Assembly: GCA_964497585.1 (NCBI GenBank)
Contig: CAZCDS010000005.1
Span: 124,001 to 188,000, forward strand
Direction of reading: 5' to 3'
DNA length: 64,000 nt
Origin: CAZCDS01 sp964497585
Lineage (GTDB): Bacteria > Desulfobacterota > Desulfomonilia > Desulfomonilales > Desulfomonilaceae
This document shows, piece after piece, positions 8,810 to 17,296 of the stretch. Position 1 is the first letter of the stretch. Each line of letters starts with the position of its first letter. A model generated the notes under the pieces. It ran no database searches. It was given only the letters and a program-made list of their open reading frames with translations, and was not told the origin of the DNA. The translations under genes were made by a program, and so were the position numbers.

Positions 8810-9688
8810 ATGGGCAGGAAGATTGATGGAAAGGAGATTTCCCGGGACATCAAGGCCGGCATGCACAAAACGGCTCTGATGGTCAAGTACGGTCTTACCC
8901 CTCAGCAGCTCCGAACCGCGCTCAAGAAGCTCGAGGACGCGGGTTTGATCGAACCGTTGGATCTGTCCGAACCCACTCAGGTCGCGGAATTTCAAGAGAA
9001 GACGATCCTGCAATGTCCGAAGTGCGGGACACCACTGCCGGAAGTGAACGGCGAATGCCCGAAGTGCGGTGTGGTGGCCATCAAGTACCCGGGACCTGAT
9101 GACTCGTCCTCCAAAGCCGGATCATTCACCCTCCAGTCCACCGAGAGCTATTTCCTCAGCAACGTTGTCTCAGTCCTGGTTCTCATCGCGGTGATCATTG
9201 GCGGCTATGTTCTCTACCAGTCCTACGTGAGCCACAATCAGTACAACGCCGCCATGGCGGAGATCAAACCTACCATAGTCTCCCTCAGTGAGCGCAAGAA
9301 CATTGATTGGGCCAGCGTCTCGCGATCCCTCGACGACAATCTCGGCCGATGGGAGGAAGTGCTGTCGCAATCCTATCCGGAACTGACGGTGCACCTGAAA
9401 AAGGTTGCTGCGACAGTTTTTAAGGTCAGGCTGCTCACCACTGAATTGCAGTCGCTGGAACGTCAGTATGCGCGGCTCGGAAATAAGGACGATGAAGAGG
9501 GCTCCACGGTCACCAAGGGAGTCGGTTCTGACTCGTCGCGCCGGACCACGTACGATCCACTCGAATCTGATGAAAAGGCGGAGCGAAGACTCGTACTCTC
9601 CGAGAAAATCGAAGCGACCCAACGCAAGCTCAGGGACCTCAAAAGCTCGTTGGCGCTCCTATGCAATAGACTCCGCGAAGAGATGTGA
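8810..9688 (+). CDS. membrane protein with HTH-like N-terminus and zinc ribbon
   Basis: A 292-residue protein in three parts. Residues 1-45 resemble a small winged-helix/Mor-like DNA-binding unit (KEISRDIKAGMHKTALMVKYG, LTPQQLRTALKKLEDAGLI). Residues 66-85 form a zinc ribbon with two CPKCG knuckles. A single membrane helix follows at about 119-141 (FLSNVVSVLVLIAVIIGGYVL), then a charged, coiled-coil-like C-terminal domain of 150 residues rich in Arg, Glu and Leu. The protein would place the HTH and ribbon on one side of the membrane and the coil on the other. Similar HTH segments occur in proteins of deltaproteobacteria. The function is unknown; a membrane-tethered regulator is a guess. It is convergent with the SGNH gene. 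Confidence 0.7.
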   Translation: MGRKIDGKEISRDIKAGMHKTALMVKYGLTPQQLRTALKKLEDAGLIEPLDLSEPTQVAEFQEKTILQCPKCGTPLPEVNGECPKCGVVAIKYPGPDDSSSKAGSFTLQSTESYFLSNVVSVLVLIAVIIGGYVLYQSYVSHNQYNAAMAEIKPTIVSLSERKNIDWASVSRSLDDNLGRWEEVLSQSYPELTVHLKKVAATVFKVRLLTTELQSLERQYARLGNKDDEEGSTVTKGVGSDSSRRTTYDPLESDEKAERRLVLSEKIEATQRKLRDLKSSLALLCNRLREEM

Positions 9689-9767
9689 GCGAACCTGAGC
9701 GATACTTCAGAAAAGTCAGAGGGGAGGGCCTTTCGGCACAAAGCACCTCTCCGCAGAACTTTTGCTC

Positions 9768-11075
9768 TTACTGCGCCGCTTTGCGTCGCTGACGCTCCAC
9801 ATTGATGAGCCCTGCCCGTGCAATCTCGAGAAATGAATTCCGGGCAGCTTCAAAGAAGACTCGGTGCCCGAGCCTGTTCCAGTGCATGTCTCCTTGGGGC
9901 AGGTAGAGATTCTTGCCAAGTTGCGCTCGAATACGCGCCATCTCGTCGGTCGGATCTATGCAGGCTATCGCCTGCTTCCTACAGAACTCTCCGATGAGCA
10001 CGTTCGGACGTCGAAGGTCGAAAGCAGCCTTGTTGAGCCGGTAGGCTTCCACGGTCTTTTCCCAGTCCGCGGGTTGAACCTGGAATCTCTGGGGGAAGAG
10101 GGCCACGGCAAGAACTATTCCTACGTGCCTGCAAAAGGAGTGGTAGGCTCCCAGGACGCGAAAGAATCGGCGGTACGCCTCCGCGATCCGAGGAGGGGGT
10201 GACCTGAGAAAGACTCCGAGACCGGTGCTGGGGTCGAAAAGCTTGTTCGGGACCGTACCGAAGCTCGCGTAATAACTCTTGATCGCCTGAGGCTCCTCGG
10301 CCGGGTCGATTCCCCAGAGAGATCGTCGCAGGAGCTGCAAGATGAGGGGTTGGTGGGCCCATGGTGAGGAGTGCACCCGGGGTGATCCCGTGGCTGCGGA
10401 CTTCGGCAGCTCAATCTGCTCGAGCCCGTGGCGAAAGCCGATCCGGTCCTTCACCCCTATTCTGCACTCGATCCGCACCCCGTCCGGGGACGTTTTCAGT
10501 TCAAAAGGCCCGCGAGGATCCACTCCGATGTACGCCTGACCGATGTCGTTTCCCAGCGTAATCCCCAGTAAGAGCACATGTGGCCTGAAGTCTATACCGA
10601 AATGTGTGAAGTAATATAGCCCGGAAACGGGAGATCCGCCTCCACCGGTATGGGCGACAAGGACTTCGGCTGGAATGTGCGCTTTCCGCCTGAGCCACTG
10701 CTCCAGCAAATATGAGAAGCTGTCTCGTTGACCCACTCGGTACCCGACGGTAAAGGAATCTCCGAGCGACATGATTCGCAGAACACCCGGCAAAGGGCGG
10801 TCAGTATATTCGGCGTCCCCTCGGAATCCGTCAGAGTTGTTCGCCCATCTGACAGCGCCACCGTACCCGTCGCGTAGGAGGCCGTGAAAATTCTCCAGGA
10901 GTGCGCCTCCTTTTCCGAGCCGTCCTTGCGGCCTGAAGGCATCCTCGAAGTCGAGTACTCCCTCGTGCCGAACCCGGTACGTGGCCACGGCCACAAGTTC
11001 TGCAATGACGAGCGTTACGACAAGGGAGAGGGCTATGAGAAGAGCCCAGAAAGCTATTTTCTTCCTCTTCGACAG
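9768..11075 (-). CDS. membrane-anchored SGNH/GDSL-family hydrolase-like protein
   Basis: From the CTG at 11075 this is 435 residues: a signal anchor at once (SKRKKIAFWALLIALSLVVT, membrane span to about residue 25), then an SGNH domain. Block I is LGDSFTVGYR (nucleophile Ser), block III is GITLGNDIGQ, and the catalytic Asp/His pair is in LPQGDMHWNRLGHR near the C-terminus. SGNH proteins act as esterases or O-acyl transferases on envelope glycans; the substrate is not visible. The start is uncertain: no ATG fits. CTG 11075 has GGAGG five bases upstream and puts the signal anchor at the N-terminus, while TTG at 11090 or 11228 has no visible ribosome site. Confidence 0.78.
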   Translation of the reverse strand: MSKRKKIAFWALLIALSLVVTLVIAELVAVATYRVRHEGVLDFEDAFRPQGRLGKGGALLENFHGLLRDGYGGAVRWANNSDGFRGDAEYTDRPLPGVLRIMSLGDSFTVGYRVGQRDSFSYLLEQWLRRKAHIPAEVLVAHTGGGGSPVSGLYYFTHFGIDFRPHVLLLGITLGNDIGQAYIGVDPRGPFELKTSPDGVRIECRIGVKDRIGFRHGLEQIELPKSAATGSPRVHSSPWAHQPLILQLLRRSLWGIDPAEEPQAIKSYYASFGTVPNKLFDPSTGLGVFLRSPPPRIAEAYRRFFRVLGAYHSFCRHVGIVLAVALFPQRFQVQPADWEKTVEAYRLNKAAFDLRRPNVLIGEFCRKQAIACIDPTDEMARIRAQLGKNLYLPQGDMHWNRLGHRVFFEAARNSFLEIARAGLINVERQRRKAAQ

Positions 11076-11271
11076 AGTGTCCTCCGACAAATCACTCGGA
11101 GATTCGAAGCCACAGAGTGCCGCAGGGCGGTCCAGCAGATGACAACATCGATCCTCGACGCGCTTTTCCCTCGGCCCCTCTTCCACAACAATCGGAGCAG
11201 ACGCCGGTCGTCGTCCCGGACGCGTCAATTAGATTATCGGGGAAGGCCCCCGGTCGAAGTGCTGCGCCCGG

Positions 11272-11541
11272 TTAGGCCTCGGAGACTCCTTCGGGTTTCC
11301 CTACGAGCAGGTTGTAGAGCCATCCAAATATGGCCCCGCAGAAAAGTCCGTCAAAGAAACCCCAGATCAGACCGATAATGCTGCCCACCGGGCTGATATT
11401 GTACCCGAGATAAAACAATCCGAGAAACGTCCTGGCGCCGGATGTCCCATAGAGAAGGATGATCCACCAGGTGCAGACGAAAACGCTAATTCCCCAAAAA
11501 ATGCCGAACGCCAGAGCCAAGGCTCGAACATTGAGTCTCAT
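11272..11541 (-). CDS. small two- or three-span membrane protein (annotated elsewhere as holin-like)
   Basis: An 89-residue hydrophobic protein with spans near residues 5-28 (ALALAFGIFWGISVFVC) and 48-80 (VGSIIGLIWGFFDGLFCGA). The conserved-looking core TWWIILLYG and the segment GSIIGLIWGFFDGL are characteristic of a family often labelled bacteriophage holin in databases, although no phage gene is nearby. ATG 11541 is favoured: AAAGGAGG stands seven bases before it, whereas the ATG six bases upstream abuts the Shine-Dalgarno. It is followed by the SGNH gene on the same strand. The true function is unknown. Confidence 0.75.
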   Translation of the reverse strand: MRLNVRALALAFGIFWGISVFVCTWWIILLYGTSGARTFLGLFYLGYNISPVGSIIGLIWGFFDGLFCGAIFGWLYNLLVGKPEGVSEA

Positions 11542-11906
11542 TTCCATCCTCCTTTCACGTGTCTAGACCGGATCACCGGCTGCCAGGGCCTCAATGTACC
11601 ACAAAATCGGAACTTGGTGAACGTGACAGACAACCACATCTGTCCCGTCTCCCGATCGTCGCGAAGATGCGAGGCCACACGGCTGAGTTGTTTCGACGCT
11701 GAGGGGCGAACATTGAGGGCTGCGGCGCAGATGTCCGCATGTCCCGCGGAACGCGTCACTGGCTTGCGCTGCAGTGCCTTTTGGGGTAACCCGAGGAACC
11801 CTGAAGGTAATTCTGAATCGATCTGCCAGGCATACGTGTTGGAAAACGGCCAAATAGCTGTGCACGGCCCTCGAGTACTGAACTCGCCGGAAGCCAAGCC
11901 CCCTTC
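11542..11906. other. intergenic region, nothing beyond a possible promoter
   Basis: These 365 bases separate livH from the small membrane protein, both on the minus strand. Apart from the possible promoter at 11593-11621, I see no gene, repeat or terminator with a T tract. Confidence 0.5.
11593..11621 (-). promoter_or_regulatory. possible promoter for the small membrane protein
   Basis: On the minus strand TTCACC (11616-11621, 4 of 6) and TACATT (11593-11598, 4 of 6) are 17 bases apart, about 50 bases before the ATG at 11541. Confidence 0.35.
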
Positions 11907-12788
11907 CTAGACTCTTTCCTTGAATTCCTCTCCGAGGAGCCCCTCGGGTCGCACGAGCAGGACCAGGATGATGACGAGAAATGCGAAGGTGTTCTTGAAC
12001 GCGATGGATACGTATCCTCCGGCCAGCGATTCCGAGACTCCCAGAATGATACCCCCTACGATGGCGCCAGGAAGGCTGTTCAGGCCGCCCAGAATGGCTG
12101 CCGCAAATCCCTTGAGGAACGGCTCAAGCATGAAGAAGGGGTCGAGAATTAGCGCGGGAGCGAGGAATAGGCCGGCAAGAACACCAAGAAACGAGGCGCT
12201 TCCCCAAGAAAGGGCAAGGATTTGACGAGTCGGGATGCCGAGCGTCTGCGCCGCGGGCAGGTTCTCCGAGGTGGCTCGCATGGCCAGGCCGATACGGGTT
12301 CTCTGCACGAGCAGGTAGAAGGCAAAACAACTGAGAAGGCTGATGGCAAGCGTTCCCGCACTGAGCTGGCTCATGGTGACGTTGCCCACCTTGTACACGG
12401 TGAACTCTGAAAGAGGGAATGGGAATGAGTGCGGTTCGGCGCCGCCGAAGTAGCTGACGAGACCCTGGAGAATCAGTCCCAGCCCGAGAGTCAAGATTAT
12501 CTGCCCCAATTGAGTTGCTTCCCGTCGCTGCGCGGGTACGAGGATCACAAAGTAGAACAGCATCGCGACCACGGCCCCGGCAAGCAGACCCAAGAAGGCT
12601 GACGCGGCAAAGGGCAGGTTTATCGACAGCAGCCCGAAGGCAATGAAAGTACCTGCGGTGCTCACGTCACCGTGAGCGAAATTCAGAATGCGGGTTGATC
12701 GGTAGATCAGCGCCAAACCTAAAGCCACCAGGGCATAGACTGCTCCCGTGGACAAACCTGCAACCGTGTACTGAAGGAATTTCTCCAT
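11907..12788 (-). CDS. livH: branched-chain amino-acid-type ABC transporter permease LivH
   Basis: A 293-residue inner-membrane permease with about eight spans and the LivH hallmarks YALVALGLALIYRSTRILNFAHGD near the N-terminus and A-A-I-L-G-G-L-N-S-L-P-G in the C-terminal half (the coupling loop contacting the ATPases). It would pair with LivM to form the channel of a HAAT-family importer. AAAGGAAGACC precedes ATG 12788. It is the last gene of a six-gene operon. The transported solute need not be an amino acid, because in this group such systems also import aromatic acids and acyl compounds. Confidence 0.93.
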   Translation of the reverse strand: MEKFLQYTVAGLSTGAVYALVALGLALIYRSTRILNFAHGDVSTAGTFIAFGLLSINLPFAASAFLGLLAGAVVAMLFYFVILVPAQRREATQLGQIILTLGLGLILQGLVSYFGGAEPHSFPFPLSEFTVYKVGNVTMSQLSAGTLAISLLSCFAFYLLVQRTRIGLAMRATSENLPAAQTLGIPTRQILALSWGSASFLGVLAGLFLAPALILDPFFMLEPFLKGFAAAILGGLNSLPGAIVGGIILGVSESLAGGYVSIAFKNTFAFLVIILVLLVRPEGLLGEEFKERV

Positions 12789-12812
12789 ATGGTCTTCCTT
12801 TGCCGAGCAGGA

Positions 12813-13793
12813 CTATCGGAACGGCCAGTTCCTTAAGTAGAGTCTTGTCTTCATCCATCTGCCCGAAAGCCCGAGGGGCTCGAATATCAGAACGATCAAT
12901 ATGGTGACACCGAAGACAACGGGAACCATTTCTTTGAGAGACGTGAATACCTGTGGTACGAGGACCACGAAAGCCGCTCCCATGATCGAGCCCTCGACCG
13001 ACGCAAGCCCGCCGATAATCACCGCCACGAAAATGGTGATCGATTCCATGAAGGTGAACATGTTCGGTTCCAGGTGCCCGAGGAAGAGAGCGATAAGACC
13101 TCCGTGAATACCCGCGTAAAAGGAACTCACAGCGAAAGAGAAAAGCTTGTACGACGTGAGGTTCACGCCGATGACTTCCGCAGCGATGTCGTTGTCCCTG
13201 ATTGCTATGAAAGCTCTCCCAAGGTACGACGAGACTATGTTGTACGACATAAGCGTGAAGATGGCAGCGATTACGAAATTGAAGTAGTAGTTGAACGTCG
13301 TATCCGCCATACCGAAGAGCGGTTCGATCTTGGGGATTGCCAGTCCCATCCGGCCGCCCGAGAGCACCTCGGAATTCACAAAGACCTGGTACACCGCGAT
13401 CCCGAAGCCCATGGTGGCGATGGCAAGGTAAGGCCCCTTGAGCCTGAGCGAAGGAAAGCCGACGAGAATCCCGAAAAGGCCGGCAACCAATCCTCCTCCC
13501 AACAATGCCAGCGGCCAAGGGGTGCCTGCTATCAGCAGGTGCCCGAAGCTATACGCACCGATGGCCAAAAAGCCGGCCTGACCGAAGGATATTTGACCGG
13601 TATAGCCGATGAGGAGGTTCTGCCCCTGTACGCTGATGGCGTAGATGCAGATTGTCGTTGCGATGTAGACCACATGGTCCGGACAGTAAAACGGGAGCAG
13701 CGCGAGCGCGATCACGATCGACGAAACCCAGACTCGAGTCCAGGGCCGTCGGACGAGCTGCAGCTCTTCACGGTAGCTTTCTATCAGATCCAT
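12813..13793 (-). CDS. livM: branched-chain amino-acid-type ABC transporter permease LivM
   Basis: A 326-residue permease with multiple spans. The LivM signature is visible: YAISVQGQNLLIGYTGQISFGQAGF near residue 50-75, R-L-K-G-P-Y-L-A-I-A-T at about 118, and F-I-A-I-R-D-N-D-I-A-A-E, followed by G-G-L-A-S-V-E-G-S-I-M-G-A. ATG 13793 lies six bases after the stop of the acyl-CoA synthetase gene, whose last codons supply the GAGGG ribosome site. Such tight spacing means co-translation with that enzyme. Confidence 0.93.
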   Translation of the reverse strand: MDLIESYREELQLVRRPWTRVWVSSIVIALALLPFYCPDHVVYIATTICIYAISVQGQNLLIGYTGQISFGQAGFLAIGAYSFGHLLIAGTPWPLALLGGGLVAGLFGILVGFPSLRLKGPYLAIATMGFGIAVYQVFVNSEVLSGGRMGLAIPKIEPLFGMADTTFNYYFNFVIAAIFTLMSYNIVSSYLGRAFIAIRDNDIAAEVIGVNLTSYKLFSFAVSSFYAGIHGGLIALFLGHLEPNMFTFMESITIFVAVIIGGLASVEGSIMGAAFVVLVPQVFTSLKEMVPVVFGVTILIVLIFEPLGLSGRWMKTRLYLRNWPFR

Positions 13794-13799
13794 GCGGGC

Positions 13800-15599
13800 T
13801 CACCCTCGGTACAGAGAATCGATCAGCTCTTTGTAGCGCTTCTCGAGGTAACGCCTTTTCACCTTCTTCGTGGGCGTGACATCCCCGTCCTCTTCATAAA
13901 AACGCCTCGGCAGCAAAGCGAACTTCTTGATGCCCTCCACCTTGGACAGAGACTTGTTCACTTTGGTGACTTCTCGATCGATCAGCTTGTTGATCTCCGG
14001 GTTCGCCGTAAGGTCGGCGAAGGTGGTGAAGGGAATTCGATTGTCTGTGGCGTACTTCGTGACGTTGTCTTCGTCGATGAGTATGAGAGCTGAGAGAAAC
14101 TTCCTTTTGTCACCGATGACTACGGCGTCCTGGACATACGGACTGAACTTGAGTTTATTCTCGATAAAGGCCGGCGTGATGTTCTTGCCGCCCGCGGTGA
14201 TGATGATGTCTTTCTTGCGATCGAGTATCTTCAGGAATCCGTCCTCCAGGGTGCCCACGTCACCCGTATGAAGCCATCCGTCTTTGAGGGTCTCCTCGGT
14301 AAGTTCGGACTCCTTGAGATACCCTGTGAACACACCGTCGCCTCTTGCAAGGATCTCCCCGTCTTCCGCGATCTCCACTTCCATGCCGGGGATGACTTCC
14401 CCGACATATCCCCATCGAGGCCGGTCGACTCTCTGGACCGCAATGACACCGGTAGATTCGGTCTGCCCGTATCCTTCTCTCAGGGGAATCCCAAGAGCGT
14501 TGTAGTAGAGGAAGAGTTCCGGAGATGCTGGCGCGGCTCCGCAGATTGCCCACCTGATCCGCTCCAGACCGAGTTGCCGCTTCAGATGATACAGGACCAG
14601 CCAATACACGGGCCAATAGAGAAGCGCCCACTTATGCCGTTGCATGGTGGCCGGCTCGGTTCGTACGTGGTGCATACCCACCCAGACGGCAAAACGGTAG
14701 AGTGCTCTCTTGAGAAACGTCGAGTCGGACATCCGGATCTCGATCATGGAGGCGAACTTCTCCCAGATTCGGGGCACGCTCGCGAAGAGCGTGGGCGAGA
14801 CTTCCCGCAAGTTCTGGGGGAGTGTCTCCAGGCTCTCCACGAAGTTTACCGTTCCTCCCGCCCAGATGGCCTGGAAAAGAGACATGAGGTTCTCGTAGAT
14901 GTGGGCCAGCGGTAAGTACGAGATGATCTCGTCATTCTCGTTTGAGGGATTGGCCGCCATAAAGCCGTCAGTTATGCTAAGGATGTTACGGTGTGAGATC
15001 ATCGCTCCCTTAGGCCTGCCGGTCGTCCCAGAGGTGTAGATGATCATGGCAACATCGTCGGGCTTGATAGCGTTCAATCTTGCGTCGACGCAGGCGGGGT
15101 CTTGCTCGATACGCCTGCGGCCAAGCTCAATGAACTCGTCAAAAAAGATGATCTTTTCGTGGGTGAATCCCCAGAGCCCCTTGGGATCCCAGACAATGAC
15201 TTTTACAACCGCCAGGTCGTCGATGATTTGCAGGACCTTGTCGACCTGCTCTTCATTCTCGACGAAGAGTATCTTCGATTCGGAGTGCCCCACCACGTAG
15301 GCGATCTGATCGGGAGCGGAAGTCGGATACACTCCGCAGGTCACCCCACCTGCGGTCATCGCCGCCAGATGGCAGTAGAGCCATTCCGGTCGGTTCTCAC
15401 CGAGAATGGAAACCTTCTCGCCGGGCTCAAGTCCCAGGGCCAGAAGGCCTGCGGCAGTGTACCGGACCATATCACCGTATTCCGCCCAGGTGATGCGCTT
15501 CCAAATGCCCAGATCTTTGTCGCGAAGCGCCACTCGCTCTTTCCTTGCTTGCACCTGGTTGAAAAAGAGTTCGGGAAAGGTTTGCGCGGCCTGTTCCAT
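13800..15599 (-). CDS. long-chain-type acyl-CoA synthetase embedded in the liv operon
   Basis: A 599-residue AMP-binding ligase of the FAA1/long-chain type. The P-loop YTSGTTGRPKGAM (about residue 185), a gate-like segment, REGYGQTES (A5), HTGDVGTLEDG (A7), LDRKKDIIITAGGKNI (A8) and a C-terminal VKRRYLEKRY region are visible. ATG 15599 overlaps the livF stop as TGATG and has GAGGAGGACG upstream; an earlier frame extension of 11 residues inside livF is unlikely. Its place between livF and livM implies that the imported solute is a carboxylic acid converted to its CoA thioester on entry. That link is inferred from position. Confidence 0.92.
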   Translation of the reverse strand: MEQAAQTFPELFFNQVQARKERVALRDKDLGIWKRITWAEYGDMVRYTAAGLLALGLEPGEKVSILGENRPEWLYCHLAAMTAGGVTCGVYPTSAPDQIAYVVGHSESKILFVENEEQVDKVLQIIDDLAVVKVIVWDPKGLWGFTHEKIIFFDEFIELGRRRIEQDPACVDARLNAIKPDDVAMIIYTSGTTGRPKGAMISHRNILSITDGFMAANPSNENDEIISYLPLAHIYENLMSLFQAIWAGGTVNFVESLETLPQNLREVSPTLFASVPRIWEKFASMIEIRMSDSTFLKRALYRFAVWVGMHHVRTEPATMQRHKWALLYWPVYWLVLYHLKRQLGLERIRWAICGAAPASPELFLYYNALGIPLREGYGQTESTGVIAVQRVDRPRWGYVGEVIPGMEVEIAEDGEILARGDGVFTGYLKESELTEETLKDGWLHTGDVGTLEDGFLKILDRKKDIIITAGGKNITPAFIENKLKFSPYVQDAVVIGDKRKFLSALILIDEDNVTKYATDNRIPFTTFADLTANPEINKLIDREVTKVNKSLSKVEGIKKFALLPRRFYEEDGDVTPTKKVKRRYLEKRYKELIDSLYRG

Positions 15600-16396
15600 C
15601 ACCACGTCCTCCTCTTCTTGTACAGGCGCCAACCCTTTGGTGACACGGTCTCTCCACCGATACCGAGGTAGAGTTCCTTCACGTCTTCGTTCTCCTGAAG
15701 TTCCTTTGACGTGCCTTCGAGCACAATGCGACCCGCCTCCATGATGTACCCGTAGTGAGCTATGCTCAGGGCCATTCGGGCGTTTTGTTCCACAAGCAGT
15801 ATGGTCGTGCCAGCTTGGCTAATTTTGCGCAGGGCGTCATAGACCACTCTCCCCACCATGGGCGCCAATCCGAGGGAAGGTTCGTCGAGCATGAGGAGCT
15901 TGGGCCTGCGCAGCATGGCCCGCCCCATGGCCAGCATCTGCTGCTCTCCCCCAGAGAGGGTCTCGGACTGTTGTTCGCCCCGCGCTTTGAGTATGGGAAA
16001 GAGTCCGTAGATGAACTCCAGGTCATCTTCGATCCCTTTGTCTCGGCGGCCCCAGCACCCGAGATCGAGATTTTCTTTGACGGTGAGCTCACGAAAGAGT
16101 CCCCGGTCTTCGGGAACGTAGACGATGCCCAGCGAGGAACAGTGCTCTGGCGGGAACCTTTGTATGCGCTTGCCCGCGAATTCGATAATGCCCTTCTTCG
16201 GTTGGTCTTTGATGAGGCCTGCGACGGTCTTGAGCAGGGTCGTCTTGCCCGCGCCGTTGGGACCGAGAACCGCGAAGATCTCCTTCTCTTGAACCCGCAG
16301 AGACAAGCCGTGGAGGGCGTATATCCGGTCGAAGTACAGGGTCTCGATGTTCTCAATCCTGAGAAGAGGCTGGGTGGATGGGGCTTCAGTTGCCAT
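15599..16396 (-). CDS. livF: branched-chain amino-acid-type ABC transporter ATPase LivF
   Basis: A 265-residue ABC ATPase. Walker A is GPNGAGKTTLLKT, the signature motif is LSGGEQQMLAMGRA, Walker B is LLMLDEPSLGLAP and the switch histidine follows in LVEQNA (Q in place of the usual H-loop order in LivF). The VPEDRGLFRELTVKENL segment is typical of LivF. It starts six bases after livG and ends overlapping the acyl-CoA synthetase start. The C-terminus (PKGWRLYKKRRTW) is a short basic extension. Confidence 0.93.
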   Translation of the reverse strand: MATEAPSTQPLLRIENIETLYFDRIYALHGLSLRVQEKEIFAVLGPNGAGKTTLLKTVAGLIKDQPKKGIIEFAGKRIQRFPPEHCSSLGIVYVPEDRGLFRELTVKENLDLGCWGRRDKGIEDDLEFIYGLFPILKARGEQQSETLSGGEQQMLAMGRAMLRRPKLLMLDEPSLGLAPMVGRVVYDALRKISQAGTTILLVEQNARMALSIAHYGYIMEAGRIVLEGTSKELQENEDVKELYLGIGGETVSPKGWRLYKKRRTW

Positions 16397-16401
16397 GGGT
16401 G

Positions 16402-17184
16402 CTACATCCGATCAGACGAAGTCTCGGGCTGTGATTCTTCGCCCAGGTACGCCCGGGCCACCTGGGGATTACGCTGGACTTCCTCGGGAGTGCCCTGGGC
16501 TATCTCGAGGCCCGATTCGAATGCGACCATCCGCTCGGCAAGACGCGATGCCATACGGAGATCGTGTTCCACCAGGAGGATCGCCGTCTTGTACCGGCCT
16601 CTAATCTCCATGATCCGGTAGGCGAATTCCTCTTTCTCTTCGGTTGTCAAGCCCGCAATGGGTTCGTCAAGGAGGAGCAGCCGAGGTTCCATGGCCAGCG
16701 CTCGACCCAGTTCGACCCGCTTCTGGACACCGTAGGGACAATCAGAGACACGGGCCTGGCGAAAAGCCTGCAGGTCGAGGAAGTCGATGATTTCTTCCAC
16801 GGCCTCCCGGTGCTTCAATTCCTCTCCGCGTAGTCTGAGAAAAGCGCTTGCAGGGTTTTTGCGGAACTTGTTGTGCCGCCCCAACAGGAGGTTGTCCAGG
16901 ACTGTCATGTGAAGAAAGAGCCGCAGGTTCTGGAAAGTCCTGGCAACTCCCTTGCGCGCGATTGCATCGGGAGATAGGCCGAGGAGGCTCGAGCCTCGAA
17001 AGCTGATTTCTCCAAGGTCGGGTTTGTAAACTCCTGAAATGCAGTTAAAAAGGGTTGTCTTTCCCGATCCGTTCGGCCCGATGATGGAGAGAATCTCGTC
17101 TTCCGCGACGTGAAAATCAATTCCCGCCAGTGCCTGGATGCCTCCGAAACTGATAAAGAGTTGATCGACTCTCAGAAGATTCAT
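16402..17184 (-). CDS. livG: branched-chain amino-acid-type ABC transporter ATPase LivG
   Basis: A 260-residue ABC ATPase. Walker A is GPNGSGKTTLFN, followed by N-C-I-S-G-V-Y-K-P; the family marker GVARTFQNLRLF is near residue 80. Walker B is LLLLDEPIAGLT, followed by LLVEHDLRM with the H-loop. The usual LSGG signature is altered: the segment reads SDCPYGVQKRVELGRALA, so Cys-Pro-Tyr-Gly stands where L-P-Y-G is common in LivG. ATG 17184 is preferred to an upstream GTG at 17190. It forms the ATPase pair with LivF. Confidence 0.92.
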   Translation of the reverse strand: MNLLRVDQLFISFGGIQALAGIDFHVAEDEILSIIGPNGSGKTTLFNCISGVYKPDLGEISFRGSSLLGLSPDAIARKGVARTFQNLRLFLHMTVLDNLLLGRHNKFRKNPASAFLRLRGEELKHREAVEEIIDFLDLQAFRQARVSDCPYGVQKRVELGRALAMEPRLLLLDEPIAGLTTEEKEEFAYRIMEIRGRYKTAILLVEHDLRMASRLAERMVAFESGLEIAQGTPEEVQRNPQVARAYLGEESQPETSSDRM

Positions 17185-17296
17185 TCCCACTCAGCCTATC
17201 CCACAAAGATATTCGTTCGCATTCGAATTCGGAGAGACAGGTCGCGCCGGACGAACTCAGGCTCGCCCGGCGCGGAAATGGAAGCACTCGCGTGGG

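Noticed and set aside
11272..11541. Phage holin as a functional reading of the small membrane protein
   Set aside because: The family label exists, but no endolysin, spanin or phage gene is nearby.
13074..14093. 339-codon plus-strand frame across livM and the acyl-CoA synthetase gene
   Set aside because: Spans two clear minus-strand genes and has shadow-type composition.
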